From: an uncultured Eubacteriales bacterium
Lineage (GTDB): Bacteria > Bacillota > Clostridia > Christensenellales > Aristaeellaceae
Direction: 5' to 3'
DNA: 57,405 nucleotides
Assembly (NCBI GenBank): GCA_902765395.1
Contig: CACWZP010000020.1
Span: 1 to 57,405 of the forward strand
Shown: positions 40,037 to 49,400 of the stretch, piece after piece
Numbering within the stretch: the first letter of the stretch is position 1
Layout of the letters: every line of letters begins with the position of its first letter
Program-made: the position numbers and the translations under genes
Notes under the pieces: generated by a model
What the model saw: only the letters and a program-made list of their open reading frames with translations
Databases searched by the model: none
What the model was told of the DNA's origin: nothing

Positions 40037-42469
40037 ATGCTGTTTTTCCAGCAGTTTTACCTGGACCGGGAGAAGGACATCGTCGTGGATCTGTATCTGG
40101 AGGGGGAGCGCCTCTTCCACGTCATCCGCACGCCCAACCACCACACCGGCAACCTGGTGACGAACCTGGCGCGGCTGTGCGCCCTGGAGACGTCGCTGGA
40201 CGAGAACGGCCTGAAGGTGATCCGCGGCGAGGTGCCCTGCTATTTCGACGGGGACAACCGGCGGGTGTACATCCTGCGCCTGGGGGACACCAAAGTGGCC
40301 AACATCTTCCCGGACGGCCGGGTGGAATTGAAGGCGTCCGTGCCGGCCATCTCCAAGACGCTGATGAGCCAGACCAAGGACTATCGCCTGGGCATCGAGA
40401 AGACCATCGTCAAGACCTACATCCGCAGCGACTGCAAGTTCCGCACCGACCTGCACACCCACATGAACGGCAACCTGCCGCCGGACGCGCTGATCGCCCT
40501 GGGCATCACGCGGCAGATCCGCTATCCCTATTACTACATCAAGAAGCTGGAGCTGCAGTGCACGCTGGAGCAGATCGCCCGGCTGGAGGCGGCGCGGGTG
40601 GAGGCGGAGAAGGCGCTGGGGGACATCCCCCTCACCGGCCGCCACAGGGAGCGCCGCATCGACGATTTCACCTTCATCAACTTCGCCGACCTCATCCTGG
40701 GCAACCCGGAGCACGCCCTTTCAAACATCGAGAAGATCAGAAACTCCCTGACCATTCCCAAGGACGGCCAGGCGGTGTTCGCCAATTTGGAGAAGGTGTA
40801 CCTGTACCGCTACGTGTTTACCAAGGGCGTCCGGGCGGAGGATCCCTTCCCGGGCGTGAACATCGACCGCATCCCGGACCGGGAGGTGCTGTCCTACGCC
40901 CGGCGGATGCTGCGCGACCGGGAGGACGACCGCTATCGGGGCAACACGATCTATCAGGATTTGCTGCTGTGGATCGCCCGGGAATACCAGCGCCACGGCA
41001 TCCAATATGCCGAGATCACCGACACGGCCCTTCTGAACCGGGCGGAGTTCCCCGGCAAGCTGCGGCAGATCCACGAGGTGATGCCCGCCGTCACCCGGGA
41101 GACCGGCGTGGTGCTGCGGTTCCTGGCGGGCATCCGCCGGGTGCCGCTGACCATCGTGAAGGACGCCGTCACCCCCAACGACTACCTGGCCGAAAACCTG
41201 CGCTGCCTGCGCGCCATCGCCGCGGACCCCTATGTGGCCGGCAGCGACATCATCGGCGAGGAGATCAACGACGTGATGGAGCTGAAGAGCGTCATCCGCG
41301 AGCTGGTGCGCCTGGCGGGGAAACACCCCGGCTTCGTCATCCGCATCCACGCGGGCGAGAACGACAGCCTGCGGGACAACGTGGAGGGCAGCATCCGCTG
41401 CGTGGAGGCGGCCCTGGCCCCGGGCCAGGAGATGCCGCCGCTGCGGCTGGGCCACGGGCTTTACACCTGCGATCTGCGCAGCGAAAAGGGCAGGAAGCTG
41501 CTTGGCGACATGCGCCGGCTGGGCGTGACGCTGGAGTTCCAGATCACCTCCAACGTGCGGCTGAACAACCTGTCAAGGCTGGAACGGCACCCGCTCAGGC
41601 GCTACCTGAAGGCGGGCGTGCGCTGCGTGCAGGGCACCGACGGCGGCGCGCTGTACGGCACCAACTCCATCGACGAGGAGCTGAGCCTGGAGAAGCTGCT
41701 GGGCCTGAACGAGGCGGAACTGAAGAAGATGCGCGAGGCGGAGGACGGCATCCTGGATGAGAGCCTCAGGGTGTTCAGCCAGAAGACCGACGCCTTCCGC
41801 GAGGCCTGCACCGGCGACGTGGAGCAATTCTACCGCCGGCAGCTGGAGGCGGCGGACAGCGCCCCCGCCGACCTGTGGCAGGGCGGCGGCAAGGTGGCCT
41901 CGGAGGAGGCGCTCAAGGCGCTGATGCGGCCCCTGCCGGACGGCCTGACGCCCATCGTGGTGGCCGGGGGCAGCTTCAACAGCAACAGCCGCCGCACCCC
42001 CCTGCGCGACGAGGACAGGGCCTTCATCGACGACCTGCTAAAAAGCGCCGACCCCGGGAAGGTCTGCTTCGTGGTGGGCCACGCGCTCACCGCCCAGGAG
42101 GGCTATCTGGCGAAGAAGGCCGCGGGGCGGTTCGAGCTGTTCGCCATCGTGCCGAACCGGCTGACGCCAGTTCAGGTGTCGCGGCTCAGGGAGGCCGCGC
42201 CGGGCGTGCTGGTGTCCATCGAGGGCACTTCCGGCGGCCTGTACAAGAGCTTCGCCTACGAGATCTTCAAGCGGCAGCCCTCCGTGTTGATCGCCTTCGA
42301 CGGCAACAGCGCGGCGCTGAACCTGATCCAGGAGGCCCGCAACGCCCGGCACAAGTGCCGCATCTACATCAACCCCCGCTCCCGGGGCCTGGCCGCCAAG
42401 GGCAAGCTGCTGGAGGGCTACGTGCAGCCCATCACGGACGCGAAGGCCCTGCTGGCGTCGATCGAGTGA
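40037..42469 (+). CDS. Large adenosine deaminase-fold protein with N- and C-terminal extra domains
   Basis: 810 residues, cytoplasmic. Residues 1-135 are an unassigned beta-rich N-domain. Residues ~136-600 are an ADA-type amidohydrolase: H140/H142 (RTDLHTHMNGNL), H438-A-G-E441 (RIHAGEND), H473 (LGHGL) and D535 (GTDGGALYG), a full zinc set. The residue after D535 is Gly where classical ADA has a second Asp that contacts substrate. A ~200-residue insert separates HxH from HAGE. Residues ~635-805 form a Rossmann-like domain (PIVVAGGSFNSN, VCFVVGHALTAQEGYLAKKAA, VSIEGTSGGLYKSF) reminiscent of SLOG/TIR-like nucleotide-binding folds. Function is unknown; it should bind a purine nucleoside or nucleotide. 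It is 21 nt before an HD hydrolase gene. RBS aggaggcggc. Confidence 0.72.
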   Translation: MLFFQQFYLDREKDIVVDLYLEGERLFHVIRTPNHHTGNLVTNLARLCALETSLDENGLKVIRGEVPCYFDGDNRRVYILRLGDTKVANIFPDGRVELKASVPAISKTLMSQTKDYRLGIEKTIVKTYIRSDCKFRTDLHTHMNGNLPPDALIALGITRQIRYPYYYIKKLELQCTLEQIARLEAARVEAEKALGDIPLTGRHRERRIDDFTFINFADLILGNPEHALSNIEKIRNSLTIPKDGQAVFANLEKVYLYRYVFTKGVRAEDPFPGVNIDRIPDREVLSYARRMLRDREDDRYRGNTIYQDLLLWIAREYQRHGIQYAEITDTALLNRAEFPGKLRQIHEVMPAVTRETGVVLRFLAGIRRVPLTIVKDAVTPNDYLAENLRCLRAIAADPYVAGSDIIGEEINDVMELKSVIRELVRLAGKHPGFVIRIHAGENDSLRDNVEGSIRCVEAALAPGQEMPPLRLGHGLYTCDLRSEKGRKLLGDMRRLGVTLEFQITSNVRLNNLSRLERHPLRRYLKAGVRCVQGTDGGALYGTNSIDEELSLEKLLGLNEAELKKMREAEDGILDESLRVFSQKTDAFREACTGDVEQFYRRQLEAADSAPADLWQGGGKVASEEALKALMRPLPDGLTPIVVAGGSFNSNSRRTPLRDEDRAFIDDLLKSADPGKVCFVVGHALTAQEGYLAKKAAGRFELFAIVPNRLTPVQVSRLREAAPGVLVSIEGTSGGLYKSFAYEIFKRQPSVLIAFDGNSAALNLIQEARNARHKCRIYINPRSRGLAAKGKLLEGYVQPITDAKALLASIE

Positions 42470-42490
42470 GAATGTCAAAGGAGGATGACC

Positions 42491-42922
42491 ATGCCCTACA
42501 GCACGGATGTTGAGGCCGCCAGGGCGCTGGCCGAGCGGATGCACGAAGGCCAGCTGGACAAGGCGGGCCAGCCCTATATCACCCACCCCATGCGCGTGGC
42601 GTCGCGGCTCAAGAGCCCCGAGGCGCAGGTGGTGGGCTGGCTGCACGACACCGTGGAGGACACGGGGTTGTCCCTTGCGGAGGTGGAGGCGCGGTTCGGC
42701 CCGGATACCGCCGGGGCCGTGGACGCCGTCAGCCGCCGGGAGGGCGAGGACTGGGAGGACTACCTGGAGCGCGTGCGGGCCAACCCCGTGGCGCGGCAGG
42801 TGAAGATCAGCGACCTGATCGACAACAGCAACCTGGGCCGCATCCCCCATGTGACCCTGCGGGACGTGGAGCGCCAGGCGAAATACAACCGGGCGCTGAA
42901 GACGCTGTTGTCGGAGGATTGA
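42491..42922 (+). CDS. Small HD-domain hydrolase (MESH1/RelA-hydrolase-like)
   Basis: 143 residues; the ATG at 42491 follows aaaggaggatgacc. HD metal site: H32 (YITHPMRVA), H52-D53-x2-E56-D57 (LHDTVEDTG) and a later Asp in VKISDLIDNS. The layout is that of stand-alone HD domains related to the (p)ppGpp hydrolase half of SpoT and to MESH1. The substrate could be ppGpp or another nucleotide. The tight spacing behind the ADA-fold gene suggests joint nucleotide metabolism or signalling. Confidence 0.82.
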   Translation: MPYSTDVEAARALAERMHEGQLDKAGQPYITHPMRVASRLKSPEAQVVGWLHDTVEDTGLSLAEVEARFGPDTAGAVDAVSRREGEDWEDYLERVRANPVARQVKISDLIDNSNLGRIPHVTLRDVERQAKYNRALKTLLSED

Positions 42923-42971
42923 CCCGGGCGCGGAACGGGCGTCCGGCGGACGACGGGATGGAGGTGTTCCC

Positions 42972-44024
42972 ATGAAGCGCGCGATTTGCCTCATGCTGGC
43001 GGCGCTGCTTTGCGCCGCGTCGGCCTTCTGCGAGGGGGACGGGGGCGCGGTGCTGCGGTTCTTGTCCTTTGACGGCGGCGGCCACATCTATACCGTGGAG
43101 ATCGAAGACCCGTCCGTGCTGGCCTGCGAGGGCGAGCGGGACTACCGGGGCGAGGACCCGGAGCTGGTGGACGGCGCGTCCTTCGACCAGCTGTTCCGCT
43201 TCACCGGCCTTGCGCCGGGGCGGACCACGGTGAACGTCTACGGCCGTTCGCCGATCCTGGAGAACGACGACCACGCCTATACCGCCGCCGTGGACGACGC
43301 CCTGAACGTGACGCTCGAGCCCCTGCGGGCCATCTCCACGCTCTTCCTGTCCCGAAGCGGCGAGATCTACTACGATTCCTACCAAATCACCCGGGAGCCG
43401 GACGGCTACCGCGTCTCCGTGAGCGACGGCGAGGCGCTGGGCATCGACGGCGCGAGCGTGGAGGCGCTGATGGCCGTGATCGACCGATACGGCCTGGAGG
43501 GCTGGGATGGCTTCGACGGGTCCACGCCGTACGTGCTGGACGGCGAGGGCTTTTGGCTGGAGTTCACTCTGACGGACGGCACCCATGTGCAGGCCCGGGG
43601 CGACAACGCCTTCCCGGAGGACTACTTCCCGGCGATGGGCGAGATCTGGCGGATACTGGAGAATGCCGAAATCGGCGAAACGGAGGAAGAGGCCATGAAA
43701 CTGACCATCGGCGGCGAGGCCGTGCCCGTGACCTGGGAGGAGAACGAATCGGTGGAGGCGCTGAAGGCGCTGGCGCCGCTCGAGATCGAACTGTCGATGT
43801 ACGGCGGGTTCGAGCAGGTGGGGCCCATCGGCCAGAGCCTGCCCTGCAACGACGCGCAGACCACCACGGCCGCCGGGGACATCGTGCTGTACTCGGGCAA
43901 CCAGATCGTCGTATTCTACGGCTCCAACAGCTGGGCCTATACCCGGCTGGGCCACGTGGACCTGTCTGCGGCGGACATGGCGCGGCTGCTGGGAAGCGGC
44001 GACGTGACCATCGCCATCCAGTGA
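42972..44024 (+). CDS. Secreted protein with C-terminal cyclophilin-like domain
   Basis: 350 residues. Signal peptide 1-20 (MKRAICLMLAALLCAASAFC; a Cys at position 20 lacks a convincing lipobox but lipidation is possible). N-terminal beta domain (to ~110) with FRFTGLAPGRTTVNVYG, faintly like chagasin-type inhibitors. A middle alpha/beta domain covers ~115-235. Residues ~240-350 (LTIGGEAVPVTWEENESVEALKAL, YGGFEQVGPIGQSLP, GDIVLYSGNQIVVFYGSNSWAYTRLG) fit the bacterial cyclophilin-like fold family. RBS gatggaggtgttcc. The function is unknown. Confidence 0.72.
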   Translation: MKRAICLMLAALLCAASAFCEGDGGAVLRFLSFDGGGHIYTVEIEDPSVLACEGERDYRGEDPELVDGASFDQLFRFTGLAPGRTTVNVYGRSPILENDDHAYTAAVDDALNVTLEPLRAISTLFLSRSGEIYYDSYQITREPDGYRVSVSDGEALGIDGASVEALMAVIDRYGLEGWDGFDGSTPYVLDGEGFWLEFTLTDGTHVQARGDNAFPEDYFPAMGEIWRILENAEIGETEEEAMKLTIGGEAVPVTWEENESVEALKALAPLEIELSMYGGFEQVGPIGQSLPCNDAQTTTAAGDIVLYSGNQIVVFYGSNSWAYTRLGHVDLSAADMARLLGSGDVTIAIQ

Positions 44025-44038
44025 GGCGGCGCCGCACC

Positions 44039-44470
44039 ATGTATTTTGCGCACACCCGCCGGCCGGGCTTCTGGATGGGCTTTGTCGACTTCTTCACCGC
44101 CGGGCTGTTCTTCCTGTTCTACATGCCCCTGGGCGGCCTGCAGGACGAGCTGGACGCGATCCTTGGCCGGCGCACCCGGCGCTACTGGGTGGCCTACCTG
44201 CTGGGCATCCCCACGCTGTTCATCTATCCGCTCGTCTGGATGGCCCGCATCGCCGAGGAGTTGAAGGCAAAGGCCATTGAACTGGGCGTGCCCGGGCCAT
44301 ACACATCCTGGTGGCACATGTTCGGCTGGAACACCTTCGGCCTTTTGCTGATGGGCCCCGCCGTGGCCACGCACCGCTTCTTCGACACGCTGAACCGGGT
44401 GGAGAAGGAATTGAACAGGAGGAACGGGGCCGAGGACGGCGCAGACGCAAGGAGAAGGGACATGATATGA
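44039..44470 (+). CDS. Small membrane protein (DUF4234-like)
   Basis: 143 residues with three hydrophobic segments (FWMGFVDFFTAGLFFLFYMP, YWVAYLLGIPTLFIYPLVWMARI, FGWNTFGLLLMGPAVATHRFF), resembling DUF4234-type proteins. The RBS is weak (gaggcggcgccgcacc), 14 nt after the previous stop, suggesting coupling. Ends ATGATATGA, so its stop overlaps the next start. The function is unknown. Confidence 0.6.
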   Translation: MYFAHTRRPGFWMGFVDFFTAGLFFLFYMPLGGLQDELDAILGRRTRRYWVAYLLGIPTLFIYPLVWMARIAEELKAKAIELGVPGPYTSWWHMFGWNTFGLLLMGPAVATHRFFDTLNRVEKELNRRNGAEDGADARRRDMI

Positions 44471-45228
44471 AAAACCAATACTTTGGAGATGTGGGCGATT
44501 ATGGCAAGTATGGCCTGCTGCGATTCCTTGCGAAGCAGGGCCTGTCCATTGCGGTCAACTGGTATCTGACGCCAAATGATGAATCCAATGACGGCTCAAA
44601 GCGCGATTATCTCAAGGACGGGCATTACCGTGCATGCGATCCCGAATTGTTCGATGTCCTTCGGGAAATGTGTAATCAGCAGGAAAAGGATGTTTGCCAC
44701 TTTGGACAGCGTGGGATGATTCCTGGAGCGATTTACTATTCTAAAATGGTCGAGCCTCAATCCGGTGGGACAAACCTGGCCGTGGTCTTGAGGCGCGCGG
44801 CGCGGAAGCGCTGGCATCAGAAAGCGCTCGAAGCTTGTGCAGGGCCGGTTCTGGTGTTTATGGATCCGGATAACGGCTTGAAATCAGGCATGCCATCCGC
44901 CGGGAAAAACGCCTGCAAATACGTTTATGCCTCGGAAGTCTGCGACTATTACGATCGAGGCCAGGATGTGGTCTACTACTGCCACAAGGGCAGGCGCAAA
45001 GACGTGCAATGGGAGAAGGCCAAGGGCATCCTGCGGAAGTGCCGCCCTGAAGCGGCAATGCTCGGCGTGACTTATCATCGCGGTACGCAGCGCAGCTATC
45101 TGTTCATGGTACATCCCCAGAAGGAGCTATGCTATCGCGCAATGCTGGAGCGCTTTCTTAAAACACAGTGGGGTGCACACTTCACCGAAGAATGTTTCAA
45201 GCCAGACGAACAGGAGGATCTGAAATGA
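44467..45228 (+). CDS. Uncharacterised protein of the 'KNQYFGDVGDYGKYGLLR' family, lower GC
   Basis: 253 residues. The N-terminus MKNQYFGDVGDYGKYGLLRF, NWYLTPNDESNDGSKRDYL and VLVFMDPDNGLKS match a widespread hypothetical family that I recall from accessory and defence-rich regions; the DPDNG strand is methyltransferase-like in look, but no SAM-binding glycine loop is visible. The composition is clearly less GC-rich than its neighbours (for example aaaaaccaatactttggaga), which suggests recent transfer. It nevertheless overlaps both neighbours by ATGA, so it is embedded in the operon. The function is unknown. Confidence 0.65.
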   Translation: MKNQYFGDVGDYGKYGLLRFLAKQGLSIAVNWYLTPNDESNDGSKRDYLKDGHYRACDPELFDVLREMCNQQEKDVCHFGQRGMIPGAIYYSKMVEPQSGGTNLAVVLRRAARKRWHQKALEACAGPVLVFMDPDNGLKSGMPSAGKNACKYVYASEVCDYYDRGQDVVYYCHKGRRKDVQWEKAKGILRKCRPEAAMLGVTYHRGTQRSYLFMVHPQKELCYRAMLERFLKTQWGAHFTEECFKPDEQEDLK

Positions 45229-45788
45229 AGTATCAGGGCATCCGCAAGATCCACGAGGGGAAGTTCATCACCCGCTACGACGTGGACTACCTGACGGAGC
45301 AGGGGCACGAAAAGACCTATGAGATCGTCAGCCGGAACCGGGACCTGCGCACGCTGGAGGACTTGCAGAACAAGGTGCCGGATTCGGTGATCATGATCCT
45401 GACCGACGAATCCGGCGAGCGCATCCTGGTGAACCGGGAGTACCGCATGGCCATGGCCCAGTGGATCTACAACTTCCCCGCGGGGCTGATCGACCCGGGC
45501 GAGACGCCGGTTGAGAGCGCCAGGCGGGAGCTGTGGGAGGAGACGGGGCTGACGCTTGAGCGGGTGGACGACGTGCTGGACAACAGCTACAGCGCCGTGG
45601 GCTTCTCCAACGAGCGCAACATCTGCGTGTTCGGCGCGGCGTCGGGCCAGTTCCGGGAGAGCACCTCCGACGCGGAGGAGATCGTGCCGGGCTTCTACAC
45701 CCGCGGGGAGATCCTTGAACTGCTGCGCACCCAGCCCTTCGCGGCGCGCACCCAGGCTTATTGCTATGCCTGGGCGAAGGAGGAATGA
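45225..45788 (+). CDS. NUDIX hydrolase (ADP-ribose pyrophosphatase type)
   Basis: 187 residues. Complete Nudix box GLIDPGE-TPVESAR-RELWEETGL, preceded by QWIYNFPAG as in ADP-ribose/NDP-sugar pyrophosphatases, and followed by the SNERNICVFGA region. The start ATG overlaps the upstream stop. Cytoplasmic; cleaves nucleoside diphosphate derivatives. Confidence 0.9.
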   Translation: MKYQGIRKIHEGKFITRYDVDYLTEQGHEKTYEIVSRNRDLRTLEDLQNKVPDSVIMILTDESGERILVNREYRMAMAQWIYNFPAGLIDPGETPVESARRELWEETGLTLERVDDVLDNSYSAVGFSNERNICVFGAASGQFRESTSDAEEIVPGFYTRGEILELLRTQPFAARTQAYCYAWAKEE

Positions 45789-45790
45789 GC

Positions 45791-46204
45791 ATGTACGGCT
45801 TCTACGGCTGGCAGGGCGCCGACATCCGGGACGCGCGGGGCCTGACGCCCCGGGACTATTACGACATCCTCAGGGGCATCTGGGCCGCGGACACCTGCGC
45901 GCCCAGGATGCGGGACAAATGGCGCGCGGACAACCCTACCTACGGCCAGTGCTCCATCACCGCCTTCCTGATGCAGGACATCTTCGGCGGGCGGGTGCTG
46001 GGCGTGCCCCGGGAGGGCGGCACCTTCCACTGCTTCAACGATGTGGACGGCTGCGTGTTCGATTTGACCAGCGAGCAGTTCGGCGACGAAAAGCTGGACT
46101 ACGACAACTGCCCGGAGCAGAGCCGGGAGGTCCACTTCTCCAAGGCGGAAAAGAAGGCGCGCTACGAGTTGCTGCGCCAGCGGCTTTCAAAGGCCTTGGC
46201 CTGA
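45791..46204 (+). CDS. YunG-like protein
   Basis: 137 residues; start at 45791 because aaggagg lies 7 nt upstream (the ATG at 45785 is too close). Central pattern PTYGQCSITAFLMQDIFGG, GTFHCFNDVDGCVFDLTSEQFG matches the YunG family: a Cys and His arrangement (QCSITAF, HCFN, DLT) that recalls a papain-like or NlpC-like fold, but activity is unproven. Last gene of the long plus-strand run; a strong terminator follows. Confidence 0.75.
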   Translation: MYGFYGWQGADIRDARGLTPRDYYDILRGIWAADTCAPRMRDKWRADNPTYGQCSITAFLMQDIFGGRVLGVPREGGTFHCFNDVDGCVFDLTSEQFGDEKLDYDNCPEQSREVHFSKAEKKARYELLRQRLSKALA

Positions 46205-46261
46205 CATGGAGCGCCGTGCGGCGTGAAACCCACCATCGGACTGTCGGTCCGATTTGAAAAC

Positions 46262-46293
46262 AAGCCCATCCCGGGTTTACCGGGATGGGCTTT
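46262..46293 (+). terminator. Terminator of the plus-strand gene run
   Basis: aagcccatcccgg-gtttac-cgggatgggctttt, then an AT-rich tail. Confidence 0.92.
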
Positions 46294-46409
46294 TACGTAA
46301 TTTTAATTAGTCATTCACCCATAATTCGATAAAAAATGTAGTCATATTTCTGCCTGATTTTCGTCCTCAGCGAAGGCTATTTTTGTCCCCAATCAAAGCA
46401 GGTTTTGTG

Positions 46410-46438
46410 TTGACGATTTATTACACTGACACTACAAT
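46410..46438 (+). promoter_or_regulatory. Sigma-A promoter of the giant surface protein
   Basis: ttgacg (46410-46415), 17-nt spacer, tacaat (46433-46438), in an AT-rich stretch distinct from the GC-rich surroundings; RBS tggagg 8 nt before the ATG. Confidence 0.75.
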
Positions 46439-46497
46439 AAATATGTATATCTATAAGGATAAGTGGGTTCTTATCCCGACGCATGGAGGAAAGAGAA

Positions 46498-49400
46498 ATG
46501 AAGAACGGCTTCTATTTCGACCTGAACCGGAACGCGGTGCTGCGCGGCGCGCGGCGTTGCATGGCGCTGCTGCTGGCGCTTTTGCTGCTGGTTCCGGCGA
46601 ACCTGGCGACGGTGCTGGCGGAGGGAACCGCCGGCGCGCAGGAGACCAGGACGCTTAGGTATGTGGGCAATCTTGCGCCCCATAAACATACCAAGGACTG
46701 CCGAAACAAGGACGGCAAGCTGGTCTGCGGCATCGTGGAGGGCGAGTACTACCACGAACACAATCAGTATTGCCGGGATGAAGCCGGGAACCTGGTGTGC
46801 GGCCTGCAGGAAAAGCGGCCCCATCACCACACCGATTCCTGCTATAAAGAGGAAAAGACCCTGGTGTGCGGCCTGGAGGAAACCGCGGGCCATCAGCACG
46901 GCGAGGGCTGCTATACCGAAAAGAAGGAGCTGACCTGCGGTTTGGAGGAGACCGCGGGCCATCAGCACGGCGCGGACTGTTACACCCGCACGCTGACCTG
47001 CGGTTTGGAGGAGACCGCGGGCCATCAGCATGGCGAGGGCTGCTATGAGCGGCGCCTGACCTGCACTGAGGAGCACGAGCACACCGCCGACTGCCCCCAC
47101 GAGGACGTGCTGGTCTGCGGCAAGGCGGAGGGCGAGGGCGCCCATGCCCACACGGACGCCTGCTATACCGACGCGCTGACCTGCGGCAAGGCGGAGGGCG
47201 AGGGCGCCCATGCCCATGGCGACGCCTGCTATACCGTGACCCGCGAGCTGACCTGCGGCAAGGCGGAGGGCGAAGGCGCCCACGCCCACACCGACGACTG
47301 CTGGAAGACCTCGAAGGTGCTGACCTGCACCGAGGGCGAGCCCGTGGTCATCGACGGCGTGACCTTCAGGATCCAGACGCTCACCAGCAGCGCTTCCGAT
47401 TGGCAGGAAGAGGTCGTGACAGTACAGTCCGTCGCGGAGGAGCTCACTGAGGAAGAGCCCGCCGCGGAGGAGCCCGTCGCAGAAGAAACTATAGCGGAAG
47501 AAACCGCAGAGGAAGATAATATTGGGGAGGAATCCGCCGCGGAAGAAACTGCCGCAGAAGATTCCGCTGAGGAAGAAACTGTAGCGGAAGAGGTCGTCGC
47601 GGAAGAAACCGCAACGGAAGAAACTGTTGTGGAAGAACCCGCTGAGGAAGAAACTGTCGAGGCAGGACCCGCTGAAGAGATCGTAGAGGAAGCGGTCGAG
47701 GCGGCGGAAGCGGCGGAAGCGGCCGAAGCGGCCGAACCGGCCGGGACTGAAGACAGGACGTTTGAATATGCCATCCCCGGCGCGCAGGAAGTGGCGCTGT
47801 CGGAGGTGTTCCAAGCGCTGGAGGTCGTGGCGGACGGCGAATGGGCCGACTTCGCGGCGGGGATCGAGGCCGTGGAGGTCTCCAATCCCGAGGCGCTGTG
47901 GCTGGAAGAGGCTGAAAATGACTGGACGCTGCGCGCCATGCGCGAGCCCGAAGCCGGGGACGCCCTGACGGCGGCGCTGGCGGACGGCTCGAAGATCACC
48001 GTCGAGATCACCGCCTACGGCGACACCGAGGCCAGCGCGAAGAACGACGCCGTGGTCATCAGCACCGTGGACGACATGTACCTGCCCGAGGAGGCCGCGG
48101 CCGAGGCCGTGATGCCCGCCGCCGAGGAGGCCCCCGCCCAGATGCTGGACGTGCCGGACCCGGGCGAGGACGCTGAATCCGTGTGCCGCGTGTTCGACAT
48201 CGAGCTTGCGAACGTGGACGCGCAGGAGTACGAGGGATTCGACGTGGCGGTGAACCTGGACGAGGACGTCGTGGGCGCCGACTTCAAGCTGTATCAGGTG
48301 CAGGGCGACGTGGCCACGGACCTGACCGACACCCTGGAGCTGAACAGCCAGGTGGGCGCGGACGGCCTGGAGAGCGTGTCCGGCTTCACCTTCCGGACGG
48401 ACGATTTCGCCCAGTTCGTGCTGTGCTATTCCCTGGAGACCTATTACAAGACCGTGGAAGGCGAGACCTTCAAAATCACCGTGAACTTCGACGAGGCCGC
48501 CCAGATCCCCTTCGGCGCGGAGCTGAAGGTGCGCGAGATCGAGCCCGGCGAGGCCGATTTCCAGCGCTATCTGGACGATTCCGCGGCCCAGCTGGGCGTT
48601 CAGAGCGCGGATGTGACCTTCGCGCGGTTCTTTGACATCGAGATCGTCAAGGACGGTGAAAAGGTGGAGCCCAAGGCCCCCGTGCAGGTGACCATCGCCT
48701 ACCAGGACGCGCTGGAGCTGGGCGAGGAAGACCAGCTGAACGTGGTCCACTTCGCCGACGCGGGCACCGAGGTCATTTCCGATGTCTCCGTGACCGACGA
48801 CGGCACGGAAATTACCTATGAGCAGGGCAGCTTCTCCGTCACGGGCACGGTGGTGACTGCGCCGCCGACTTCCGGCGACGGGCAGCAGTACGCCCTGGTC
48901 GTCAAGTATGACGATAAATACTATTGCGTGCTGAGCGACGGCAGTCTGTCCGAGGTCACGTATTTTGAGGATTCCAATACCGTGTCCATGGACTATGCCA
49001 TATTCTGGACTTATGCAAGGAACAACGCCGATGGGATCCAGGTTGACAACCTTCTGCTGCCCTCCGAAGCTTCCGGCTTTGACAGCAATCAGCTGCCCAA
49101 GGGCTATTACTACAGGTATATTGATCCCAACGTAGCCAGCGGCAGGACGGACGAACCCAAGTTTCAGAATACGGATGATTATTGGTACTATAAAGCCGAG
49201 GCCCAGCATCCAACGTATTACAAGCAATGTGCGATTGTGTATTCCGACAACCATATCAAGGCAAGAAACGCTGACAAATACATCGGCGTCGATGCCGCGA
49301 ACCACAGGATTTGCGGCAATGTTCCCGCCGATCAGGCCGCCGAAGTCTATCTGGCCACGGTGACCTCTGTGCCGAAATCCGGCAACATCTATCATACGGT

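Noticed and set aside
40037-42469. Calling the ADA-fold gene a RADAR rdrB
   Set aside because: No RdrA-type ATPase is adjacent, the neighbours are housekeeping-like, and I cannot align the sequence to RdrB without a search; kept as a hypothesis only.
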